A DNA stretch of 5,027 bases from Kiritimatiellia bacterium (GTDB lineage Bacteria > Verrucomicrobiota > Kiritimatiellia > RFP12 > UBA3636): NCBI GenBank assembly GCA_017450425.1, contig JAFSUV010000122.1, forward strand, positions 1-5,027, written 5' to 3'. Positions 1 through 5,027 of this stretch are shown here, one piece after another (position 1 is the first letter of the stretch; each line of letters begins with the position of its first letter). The notes beneath the pieces were generated by a model. That model saw only the letters and a program-made list of their open reading frames with translations, had not been told where the DNA came from and searched no databases. Position numbers and translations under genes: made by a program.

Positions 1-261
1 AGCCTGTTTGCGCAGCGGTTTGGCGGTGGATGAGATAGTATCTGCGGTTGCAAGTTGCAAAAAATGGGGTAGTAGCCTGTTCGCGCAGCGGTTTGACGGT
101 GGATGAGATAGTATCTGCGGTTGCAAGTGGCAAAAAAATGGGGGAGAAGCCTGTTCGCGCAGCGGTTTGACGGTGGATGAGATAGTATCTGCGGTTGCAA
201 GTTGCAAAAAATGGGGGAGAAGCCTGTTCGCGCAGCGGTTTGGCGGTGGATGTGATAGTAT
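1..261. repeat. 73/74-bp tandem repeat array (three full copies plus a decaying fourth)
   Basis: Copies start at 1, 74, 148 and 221, each beginning AGCCTGTT, with unit lengths of 73, 74 and 73 bp. Copies 2 and 3 are almost identical. Copy 1 differs at a few positions, for example TTTGCG for TTCGCG near its start and TAGT for GAGA at its end. Copy 4 matches for about 40 bp, to about 261, and then runs into the leader of the gene starting at 289. The array begins at the window edge, so more copies may lie upstream. The unit length is not a multiple of three and the frame breaks from copy to copy, so the array is most likely non-coding. It is visibly less GC-rich than the flanking genes. No CRISPR-like repeat/spacer pattern is present: the whole unit is conserved. 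Confidence 0.93.
33..207. promoter_or_regulatory. Paired dyad-symmetric motifs inside each repeat unit
   Basis: Each full repeat unit carries two odd-length palindromes whose centres are 16 bp apart. The first is AGATA-G-TATCT, at 33-43, 106-116 and 180-190, intact in three copies. The second is TTGCAA-G-TTGCAA, at 48-60 and 195-207; in copy 2 (121-133) one base change (T to G) breaks its right arm. In copy 4 the first dyad is altered and the second is lost. Such symmetry fits binding sites for dimeric DNA-binding proteins, but I recognise no known operator, DnaA box or parS site. The regulatory role is inference; the symmetry is seen directly. Confidence 0.35.
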
Positions 262-288
262 TCGCGGCATTCGGGAGAACAGGTCGCG

Positions 289-1143
289 ATGTCGGTATTT
301 TCGGCTTCTGGGCGGCGCGAGTCGTCAATCGAGAAAAGGTCTTTCGCCTTTTCCGTCGTCCTGCACTGTTCGCTGGCACTGGCGATTGTCATCGTGGGAG
401 TCTTTTCGGCAAAGCGACGCAACGCAGCGCCGAAGGACGTCATGATGGAGTTCACGGTCGCCGTGCCGCCGGAGGCTACAGAAGCGCCTTCCGAAGCCGA
501 GGCGTCTCCTCCCGCGCCTGTCGAGCCGGAGCCACCGGCAAAGCAGCCAGTCGAGCCGCCACCGAAGATCGTCGAGCCGTCACCGAAGATCGTCGAGCCG
601 TCACCGACGCCCACCAAGCCGGTACCGAAGATTGTCGAGCCGCCGCCGAAGCCCGCTTTCAAGAAGGGGAAGATCGTACACCGCGAAGCGCCGGAAAAGA
701 AGCGCAACATCGTGCAAAAGCCGCAGGAAAAAACTGCGAAGCAAAAGCCCGTCGCCATCCGCCGCGTGGATGTGAAGGGGCCGAAACTCTCCGAGGAGGA
801 GATTCGCAAACTTCTCGACGCCGGTGCGAAGCCGTCGGACCACACTTCGATACCGGCATCGGAGCGCGAGCGCTGCATCTCCCTCATTTACACGGCGATA
901 AAAAGCGCGTGGATCTGTCCCGACGCCTCGGCCTTGTCTTCGCGCGAGCCGGAAATCGAGTTCTCGCTCGGACCCGGCGGCACGATCGGCAATGTCCGCC
1001 TCGTGCGCAGTTCCGGCAACGAAGCGCTCGACCAGTCCGTACTCGGCGCCGCCCGTGCGGTGCGCACGGTTTCGGGTCTGTCGCCGGGTTTCATACGGGC
1101 GAATCCGCGCCTAACCGTCGCGTTTTCGCTGGAGGGTGCATGA
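289..1143 (+). CDS. TonB/TolA-family envelope protein (energy-transducer-like)
   Basis: This 284-residue protein has the classic three-part TonB/TolA layout. A short basic cytoplasmic tail is followed by one membrane span at about residues 21-38. A Pro/Glu-rich periplasmic linker covers about 60-122 and includes PKIVEPS-type repeats, then a Lys/Arg-rich stretch covers about 123-165. The C-terminal globular domain (about 185-281) has a helix containing YTAIKSAW, then strands with EIEFSLGPGGTIGNVRLVRSSG and the helix EALDQSVLGAARAV, as in TonB_C/TolA domain III folds. Known members couple an ExbB/ExbD or TolQ/TolR motor in the inner membrane to the outer membrane. No motor gene lies in the window, so I cannot choose between TonB and TolA function; the YxxAIKSAW helix leans to TolA-like. 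The ATG at 289 is preceded by GGGAG at 273-277 and AGG at 281-283. It is the first gene of a four-gene cluster. Confidence 0.85.
   Translation: MSVFSASGRRESSIEKRSFAFSVVLHCSLALAIVIVGVFSAKRRNAAPKDVMMEFTVAVPPEATEAPSEAEASPPAPVEPEPPAKQPVEPPPKIVEPSPKIVEPSPTPTKPVPKIVEPPPKPAFKKGKIVHREAPEKKRNIVQKPQEKTAKQKPVAIRRVDVKGPKLSEEEIRKLLDAGAKPSDHTSIPASERERCISLIYTAIKSAWICPDASALSSREPEIEFSLGPGGTIGNVRLVRSSGNEALDQSVLGAARAVRTVSGLSPGFIRANPRLTVAFSLEGA
561..644 (+). repeat. In-frame 21-bp coding repeat in the TonB-like linker
   Basis: Four consecutive 21-bp units start at 561, 582, 603 and 624. Units 1 and 2 are identical, unit 3 is diverged and unit 4 is close to the first two. They encode heptapeptides of the PKIVEPS type within the Pro-rich periplasmic linker. 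A degenerate related stretch (QPVEPP) precedes them. The length is a multiple of three, so copy-number change would lengthen or shorten the linker without breaking the frame. Confidence 0.85.
1131..1136 (+). promoter_or_regulatory. Ribosome binding site that decides the start at 1145
   Basis: GGAGGG lies in the last codons of the TonB-like gene, about 8-9 nt before ATG 1145. It overlaps the GTG at 1136, which is in the same frame, so that GTG cannot be the start served by this site. This favours ATG 1145. Confidence 0.6.
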
Positions 1144-1144
1144 C

Positions 1145-1663
1145 ATGGAATTTCGCTCCGGCCTTCGATTTCTCGCACTTGCGATTTTCGCCGCAGCGCT
1201 GCTGCCGGCGGCAAAAAACGCCGCCGGGGCGCGGCGACCGGTCGAAAATCCGACGCTGCGCGGCTCGCTGGAGCCGAATCTGCTTTCTTCCTACGAGCGC
1301 AAGACTTTGCAGCTGGAGTACCTGAAGCTCATCGAGGAAATTGGCGAAAAGCGCAAGGAGGCTGCGGCCGATCCGTCCATCGCCGCCCTCAAGGATCGGC
1401 TTGCGGCGGAAAACGCCGACGAGCGGTATCAGGGTGGCGCCGACGCTTCCGCTGCCCGCAAGATTTCGGATGCGGTGGAGACGCTTCTCTATTCGTATGA
1501 CGGCATCCCGGCCAAAATAAAACGCCTTGAGGAGGTGGGACGTCTCCTCGAATACGATTTGAGGCTTCGGCGCGAGCAGCGCGCGGCGAACACGCTTGGC
1601 AGGGCGGTGGACGCGCCGGGCGACGGGTCTGAGGACGCGCAAGCGGAGGGCGCGGAGCCGTGA
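1145..1663 (+). CDS. Secreted coiled-coil protein of unknown function
   Basis: This protein has 172 residues from ATG 1145. Residues 1 to about 29 form a signal peptide: a short basic n-region, a hydrophobic core (LALAIFAAALLPA) and a small-residue cleavage region near AAGA. The mature part is highly charged and helical. Two stretches rich in Leu/Glu/Lys/Arg, about 50-90 (YERKTLQLEYLKLIEEIGEK) and 103-150 (from ARKISDAVETLL to LLEYDLRLRREQR), look like coiled coils. The C-terminus is an acidic, Ala/Gly-rich tail. There are no Cys in the protein, so it is not a lipoprotein. I do not recognise a family. Its place directly after a TonB/TolA-like gene, with a 1-nt gap, recalls the periplasmic coiled-coil proteins (CpoB/YbgF) that accompany Tol systems, but no TPR domain is visible and the comparison is contextual only. 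Translation is probably coupled to the upstream gene. Confidence 0.75.
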   Translation: MEFRSGLRFLALAIFAAALLPAAKNAAGARRPVENPTLRGSLEPNLLSSYERKTLQLEYLKLIEEIGEKRKEAAADPSIAALKDRLAAENADERYQGGADASAARKISDAVETLLYSYDGIPAKIKRLEEVGRLLEYDLRLRREQRAANTLGRAVDAPGDGSEDAQAEGAEP

Positions 1664-2178
1664 CGCGCCTCCGCTCCGGCCAAGCCGTTTTGGAGCTTGC
1701 CGTAGCCCTGTTCGCCATCGTCGCCGTGCTTGTGGGGGCGCTCTCGTTCGGCGTCATTTCAAAGGCGGAAGTCGCCTCGATGGTCGAAGCGCAGCGCAAC
1801 GCGCTCGAAAATTCTTCGTCTGCCTTCAGCCCGGTGGCGGACGTTTCGCCCGGCGCCGACGGCATCCCGCTCACACCGGACGATGCGGCGGTGCGCGGCT
1901 CCCTTGCAAAAACGCGGTTCATCGCGTCTTTCGCGCTGCCGAGCGCTTCCAAACTCGGCGCGACATCCCGCAGCGGCGACATCGCCGCCGCCGGAAGCGC
2001 GTTCTACGATCTCGCCGCCGGCGCGAGCGGCTCCGCCACGCCCGCATTCGGTTTCGCGCGGGGCGTGGCTGCGGCCGAAGCGCTTCTGCCGCCGGCGGCA
2101 AAGCCGCTGCTGGGCCTTGAAGAAGTGCACGAAGTGCGGGAAGAAGTGTGGGCTGTCAAGCCGGGAGGTCTCCGGTGA
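1660..2178 (+). CDS. TadE-like / pseudopilin-like single-span membrane protein
   Basis: This protein has 172 residues from GTG 1660, which overlaps the previous TGA by 4 nt; GGAGG at 1645-1649 is a suitable ribosome site. The N-terminus is a short basic leader (MTRLRSG), then QAVLELAVALFAIVAVLVG and a short extension, so one hydrophobic segment covers about residues 9-31. G7 followed by E12 gives the G|xxxxE spacing of prepilin-peptidase substrates, and the RxGQAxxE-hydrophobic layout matches TadE/TadG-type minor pilins (known family feature). The remaining 140 residues are Ala/Ser/Gly-rich with little recognisable structure and end in a charged EEVHEVREEVW segment. No Tad ATPase, TadB/C or prepilin peptidase is in the window. 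It could instead be an unrelated signal-anchored protein. Role unknown; envelope location likely. Confidence 0.65.
   Translation: MTRLRSGQAVLELAVALFAIVAVLVGALSFGVISKAEVASMVEAQRNALENSSSAFSPVADVSPGADGIPLTPDDAAVRGSLAKTRFIASFALPSASKLGATSRSGDIAAAGSAFYDLAAGASGSATPAFGFARGVAAAEALLPPAAKPLLGLEEVHEVREEVWAVKPGGLR
2163..2168 (+). promoter_or_regulatory. Ribosome binding site for the GTG start at 2175
   Basis: GGGAGG ends 6 nt before GTG 2175. This supports starting the next gene there rather than at the in-frame GTG 2148, which would put a non-signal-like stretch before the signal peptide. Confidence 0.6.
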
Positions 2179-2642
2179 AACGTTGCGGTTCGCCGCACCT
2201 CCTGGCCACCGCTGCATCGGCGGTGGCGATCGCGACCGCCGCGCCGGCGTTTGCGGCCGCCGTGCGGGCGGTTCCGCCGGCCGCCGTCTTCATGCGCCGC
2301 GGCACCGCGCCGACGGCGGCGGTGAAATCCGGCGCGGCCGAATGGCCGTTTTCCGACATTGCGCCGCCGGGGGCGCTCACGCCGTCGTTTGCGATGACCT
2401 CGAATCGCGGCGATTTCTCCATGGCAACTGGCAGCGCGCCCGGCGAAGCCCCGCACGTGGCGGCGATCCTGCGGGCCGCGATGGCGGCGGCTGGCTGGAC
2501 GCCCGCCGCACCGTCGGAAGGCTTCGACGGCGGCTCGTTCTGGACTCGCGGCACAGTCGTGGCCCTCGTCGGCGCAATGCCCGCCGCAGACGGCGACGGG
2601 AGCGTGTGGATCGTGGCCAGACTCCGCCAGACGGGGCTCTAG
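2175..2642 (+). CDS. Small Ala-rich exported protein of unknown function
   Basis: This protein has 155 residues from GTG 2175, overlapping the preceding TGA by 4 nt. Residues 1 to about 27 look like a Sec signal peptide: KR near the start, an Ala-rich hydrophobic core, and an APAFA|A cleavage-type site. The mature part of about 128 residues is rich in Ala, Gly and Pro, with a more ordered C-terminal half (HVAAILRAAMAAAGW, then GTVVALVGAMPA and GSVWIVARLR) that could form a small helix plus strands. No family is recognised. It is the last gene of the cluster and ends in a CTAG shared with the convergent lactonase gene. The tight packing suggests it works with the TonB-like, coiled-coil and TadE-like products; that is inference. 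The high-GC, Ala-rich composition weakens coding evidence, but the start signals, signal peptide and gene overlap support a real gene. Confidence 0.65.
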   Translation: MKRCGSPHLLATAASAVAIATAAPAFAAAVRAVPPAAVFMRRGTAPTAAVKSGAAEWPFSDIAPPGALTPSFAMTSNRGDFSMATGSAPGEAPHVAAILRAAMAAAGWTPAAPSEGFDGGSFWTRGTVVALVGAMPAADGDGSVWIVARLRQTGL

Positions 2643-2645
2643 AGC
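2636..2645. other. Convergent stop-codon overlap in a perfect palindrome
   Basis: The palindrome GCTCTAGAGC contains CTAG at 2639-2642. Read on plus it gives TAG (2640-2642) for the exported protein; read on minus it gives TAG (2641-2639) for the lactonase. The two genes therefore overlap tail to tail by 4 bp and both end with CTC-TAG. The palindrome is too short, and has no T-tract, to be called a terminator. Confidence 0.85.
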
Positions 2646-3700
2646 TTCGTAAAAGCGACGGGGCGGAAGAATCCGCCGAGCACCGAAACGACGCTGAACA
2701 CGCCGCTTTCCGGGTCGTAGCGAAGCGTCATGACGTCGCCCGAACGCTCCATCGCCGCCACGGCGAGCGTGTCGGAAACGAAAAGGAAATCGCGCGGCCA
2801 AGAGCCTGGAAGGAGCGATCTAGCGCACGTGCCGAGCGCGAGCGAACCGCCGTCGAAGGGGAACGACACAAGCGAGTTTTCGCCGCGGTTCGACACCACG
2901 ATCCGGCGCCCATCCGGCGAAAAGCGTATCGCCGCCGCGAGGTCGCCGTTTGCGCCGCGCCCTGTGTCGCCCGGCGGCAACGTCGGCTTGGCATCGACGA
3001 AATCGAGCGACCCGTCGTCGCGCACACGGAAACTAGACACGAGGTTTCCCAGCTCGAACACGAGAAAGCCGGTTTTTCCGTCGTCCGAGAAAACGAGATG
3101 CCGCGGCCCGGCGCCGGCCGGCGCCGTCGGCGTCGCGCGGCCGTCAGGATACAGGAATATCCGGTCGAGTCCGAGATCGACCACGTAGAACGCGCCGCCG
3201 CCGCGCGGAGAAGGAACCGCTTCGTGGCAATGCGCGCGATCCTGGCGCGGCTTGTTCGGCCCGCTGCCCTCGTGCGCCCAAACGCGCACTTCGCCGAACG
3301 CGCCGCCGGGCGCGATTTCGACGCTTCCGCAACGCCCGCCCAGATAGTCCGTCCAATACGCGGCGCTGCCATCGGCGCAAAGCGACACATGGCACGGCGT
3401 GGCGCCGAGATCGACCGCGTGCAGCGGCTTCAAGTCGCATCCGTCCACGGAAAAAGACGCGAGGCCGCCCTCTGCGCACGACACCATGAACTTGCGGTCC
3501 GGCGAAAGCGCCTGGTAGATCGCATTCTTCACCGGGTACGACGCCAAGACGCCGATTGCGCCTGTCTCCGGATCGACCGAAATCGTTTTCAGGCCTTCGC
3601 CGTGAGTGGCGTCCGTGTAGCAGCCGAGCGCAAGGACGATTGGAGACGGGCTGCGCAGCGTTTCGCCCGTGGAAGGCGGAGGAGCGGGGAAAGATTGCAT
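2639..3700 (-). CDS. Lactonase family protein, 6-phosphogluconolactonase (YbhE/Pgl) type beta-propeller
   Basis: This protein has 353 residues from ATG 3700; E. coli Pgl of this family has 331. Family landmarks run throughout: the first blade motif LGCYTDATHGEGL with DPETG (about 25-47), NAIYQALSPDRKFM (59-72), PCHVSLCADG (102-111), RQDRAHCHEAVPSP followed by YVVDLGLDRIFLYP (152-185), GAGPRHLVFSDDGKTGFLVFELGN (196-219), IRFSPDGRRIVVSNRGENSLVSF (258-280) and SWPRDFLF with RYDPESG (300-333). Proteins of this fold hydrolyse 6-phosphogluconolactone in the oxidative pentose phosphate pathway, but the family also holds lactonases of other or unknown substrate. No signal peptide is seen, so it is probably cytoplasmic. 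An in-frame ATG at 3748 would add 16 polar residues from an AT-richer stretch and overlap the methyltransferase gene by 8 nt. ATG 3700 has AGG about 10 nt upstream and is preferred, with moderate certainty. Confidence 0.88.
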   Translation of the reverse strand: MQSFPAPPPSTGETLRSPSPIVLALGCYTDATHGEGLKTISVDPETGAIGVLASYPVKNAIYQALSPDRKFMVSCAEGGLASFSVDGCDLKPLHAVDLGATPCHVSLCADGSAAYWTDYLGGRCGSVEIAPGGAFGEVRVWAHEGSGPNKPRQDRAHCHEAVPSPRGGGAFYVVDLGLDRIFLYPDGRATPTAPAGAGPRHLVFSDDGKTGFLVFELGNLVSSFRVRDDGSLDFVDAKPTLPPGDTGRGANGDLAAAIRFSPDGRRIVVSNRGENSLVSFPFDGGSLALGTCARSLLPGSWPRDFLFVSDTLAVAAMERSGDVMTLRYDPESGVFSVVSVLGGFFRPVAFTKL

Positions 3701-3710
3701 TTGCGTAAAA

Positions 3711-3715
3711 CCTGT
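3711..3715 (-). promoter_or_regulatory. Weak ribosome binding site for the lactonase start at 3700
   Basis: On the minus strand ACAGG lies 10 nt before ATG 3700. It sits in the AT-rich 40-nt gap after the methyltransferase stop. No comparable site precedes the alternative ATG at 3748. Confidence 0.35.
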
Positions 3716-3740
3716 GTTGTTTTTCCGGGAAGAAATAGGT

Positions 3741-4682
3741 TTAGACATTCCGGTGGAGCCGTGCGGAATCCATGCGGGCGACGGCCTCGTGCTGCCCGTC
3801 GCCGTGCGGATCGTCGCCGCCATGCTCGTGAAGGGCGGGCGGCGGCACGATGGAGCGATCCCTGGCGACCCGCTGGCGCACGACCTCGTAGAGCAGGATC
3901 GTCGTGGCGGAGGCGACGTTGAGCGAGTCGCACTGCCCCAGCATCGGGATGCGCACCGCAGTGCAGGCCGGGGAGTCGAACCAGGCGTCGCGCAGGCCCA
4001 CTTGCTCGGCGCCGACGACCACGGCCGTGCGCCCGGTAAGATCGTAATCCGTGTAGAACGCCTCGGCGTGCGGCGTCGATGCCAGGATGCGGAAATTACG
4101 GCTGCAGAGGAATTCGAGCGCTTCGGCGGTCGAAGTCTCGACGACGGGAAGCGAAAAAAGCGTCCCCACCGAGGCGCGCACCACGTTGGGATTCTGCACG
4201 TCGGTGCAACGGTCGCACACGATCACGGCCGCCGCGCCGGCGGCGTCGGCGGAGCGCAGGATGGTGCCGAGATTGCCGGGTTTCTCGATCGATTCGGCGA
4301 CGACCACGAGGGCGTCCGGCGGGAGCGAAAGATCCTTCAGCGCGAAACGGAGTTGCGGACCGACGGCGAGAAGGCCGTCCGGGCGGTCGCGCGCGGAAAT
4401 CTTGGCGAAGACGGACGGCACGACCCTGAAGTGCGCGGCGCCGGCCGCGACGCACCTTTCGACAAGCGCCGTCTCGTGCTTGCCGAGCCAGATTTCGGGG
4501 CAGGAAACGAGCGTTTGCGGCTTCCACCCGTTGTCTATCGCGCGCTTGAGCTCGCGGTAGCCCTCGACGAGGAGCGCCCCTGCGGCGTCGCGGTGCGAGC
4601 GCTGCCGCAATTTGGCGATCTGCTTTATTCGCGGATTCGACGGGCTGGTGAGCAAAAGCGGATTTGCGACTGGGTCGTGCAT
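3741..4682 (-). CDS. SpoU/TrmH-family RNA 2'-O-methyltransferase
   Basis: This protein has 313 residues from ATG 4682. The N-terminal substrate-binding domain (about 10-110) begins with TSPSNPRIKQIAKLRQRSHRD and ALLVEGYRELKRAI, typical of RlmB/TsnR-like members. The C-terminal SPOUT catalytic domain carries all three family motifs: motif 1 SIEKPGNLGTILRSADAAG (131-149, with N137 and R143), motif 2 VVVGAEQVGL (221-230, with E226) and motif 3 IPMLGQCDSLNVASA (245-259, with S253 and N255). Members transfer a methyl group from S-adenosylmethionine to a ribose 2'-OH in rRNA or tRNA; the exact target here cannot be told from sequence. After the usual end of the fold (VVRQR, about 271) comes an unusual His/Asp-rich tail to residue 313. 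The start is chosen because the fold begins directly after it; an upstream TTG at 4754 would overlap the preceding gene by 59 nt. The gene starts 13 nt after that gene's stop, so co-transcription is likely. Confidence 0.92.
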   Translation of the reverse strand: MHDPVANPLLLTSPSNPRIKQIAKLRQRSHRDAAGALLVEGYRELKRAIDNGWKPQTLVSCPEIWLGKHETALVERCVAAGAAHFRVVPSVFAKISARDRPDGLLAVGPQLRFALKDLSLPPDALVVVAESIEKPGNLGTILRSADAAGAAAVIVCDRCTDVQNPNVVRASVGTLFSLPVVETSTAEALEFLCSRNFRILASTPHAEAFYTDYDLTGRTAVVVGAEQVGLRDAWFDSPACTAVRIPMLGQCDSLNVASATTILLYEVVRQRVARDRSIVPPPALHEHGGDDPHGDGQHEAVARMDSARLHRNV

Positions 4683-4695
4683 GGTGCGAATGTTA

Positions 4696-5027
4696 TCAGA
4701 AACCGGCACCGGCAAGCGTGCGGACCAGGTCTTCGCCCGTCTGCCAGTTTTCAAGGGCGATGAGCGCCTTTCGGCCCGTCATGCGCTTGCGCATGGCGTC
4801 GGGCGAATGATCCTGCGCCGTGGCCGCCATGCGCTCCTTAATGTGCCTGCGCCACACTGCGAGGATGAGTTCGCGGGCTACATCCGCCGGCTGGTATCCT
4901 TCGCTCGTGCCGACGCGATCCTGCCCGGAGGAGAGCCGCCCCACGAGGGCCGCCACTTCGCCGTCGCCGCGCTGCAAATCCGCCACGGGATCGGTGGACG
5001 CGCCGATCGAAGCGTAAAACGCCTCGA
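4696..5027 (-). CDS. C-terminal part of an unidentified protein (possibly DnaG primase-like); 5' end outside the window
   Basis: The frame is open from the window edge (from 5025 inward) to TGA at 4698-4696, giving 109 visible residues. The GTG at 4986 is an internal codon candidate only; nothing marks it as the true start, and in-frame codons continue upstream (EAFYASIGASTDP). The visible part is helical and charged: VAALVGRLSSG, then DVARELILAVWRRHIKERMAA, then RKRMTGRKALIALENWQTGEDLV. A run of this kind, with a helix ending in a basic patch and a second helix before the C-terminus, resembles the poorly conserved C-terminal region of some bacterial DnaG primases. That is a weak pattern match without any catalytic motif in view, and other helical proteins would fit as well. 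It lies upstream of the methyltransferase gene with a 13-nt gap, probably in the same transcript. Confidence 0.7.
   Translation of the reverse strand, partial: EAFYASIGASTDPVADLQRGDGEVAALVGRLSSGQDRVGTSEGYQPADVARELILAVWRRHIKERMAATAQDHSPDAMRKRMTGRKALIALENWQTGEDLVRTLAGAGF

Noticed and set aside
93..121. Sigma-70 promoter in the repeat unit (TTGACG as -35)
   Set aside because: No acceptable -10 hexamer lies at 16-18 bp spacing; the only AT-rich stretch is 8-10 bp away.
1..261. CRISPR array
   Set aside because: The entire 73-bp unit is conserved, with no variable spacers and no cas genes nearby.
1..288. Replication origin iterons
   Set aside because: No DnaA boxes, AT-rich unwinding region or replication initiator gene accompany the repeats.
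167..445. Possible small protein starting within the repeat array (TVDEIVSAVASCKK)
   Set aside because: The same peptide can be read in each repeat unit, but the 73/74-bp period shifts the frame each time and stops follow. The rest of the frame is a shadow of the TonB-like gene.
195..1325. 376-codon open frame on the plus strand
   Set aside because: It overlaps the TonB/TolA-like gene in another frame, begins inside the repeat array and gives an Arg-rich translation without recognisable domains.
1730..3922. 730-codon open frame on the plus strand
   Set aside because: It runs antisense through the clear beta-propeller lactonase and out of frame through the TadE-like gene. Its translation is Arg/Ala-rich low-complexity sequence with no family signal, as expected for a shadow frame in GC-rich DNA.
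3669..4763. 364-codon open frame on the plus strand
   Set aside because: It lies antisense to the methyltransferase, whose three SPOUT motifs settle the coding strand.

Overview
This window looks like chromosomal DNA from a GC-rich, diderm (Gram-negative) bacterium. The diderm call rests on a TonB/TolA-type envelope protein and several exported products. A member of the PVC group (Verrucomicrobiota/Kiritimatiellota-like) is my guess from the general character of the proteins. Nothing in the sequence fixes the lineage. There are no transposases, integrases, phage genes, CRISPR arrays, tRNAs or rRNAs.

Layout. (1) Positions 1 to about 261 hold a 73/74-bp tandem repeat array: three full copies plus a fourth that decays into the leader of the first gene. 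The array probably continues upstream of the window. (2) Positions 289-2642, plus strand, hold four tightly packed genes with a 1-nt gap and then two 4-nt GTGA overlaps. In order they encode a TonB/TolA-like protein (TM anchor, Pro-rich linker, C-terminal TonB/TolA fold), a secreted coiled-coil protein, a TadE-like or pseudopilin-like single-span protein, and a small Ala-rich exported protein. (3) Positions 2639-5027, minus strand, hold a second gene group. In transcription order these are the C-terminal end of an unidentified protein (possibly primase-like), a SpoU/TrmH-family RNA methyltransferase, and a seven-bladed beta-propeller lactonase of the 6-phosphogluconolactonase (YbhE/Pgl) family.

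The two gene groups converge at 2639-2642, where one CTAG tetramer supplies the TAG stop on both strands, so they meet without an intergenic terminator.

The plus-strand cluster reads as an envelope module: a TonB/TolA-type transducer translated together with three small exported or membrane-anchored proteins of unknown role. No ExbB/ExbD (TolQ/TolR) partner, TolB, Pal or Tad ATPase lies in the window, so any link to proton-motive-force coupling or to a pilus is inference. The minus-strand genes look like ordinary housekeeping functions. The items most worth a second look are the repeat array with two internal dyads abutting the TonB-like gene, the four-gene envelope cluster, and the shared-stop junction.
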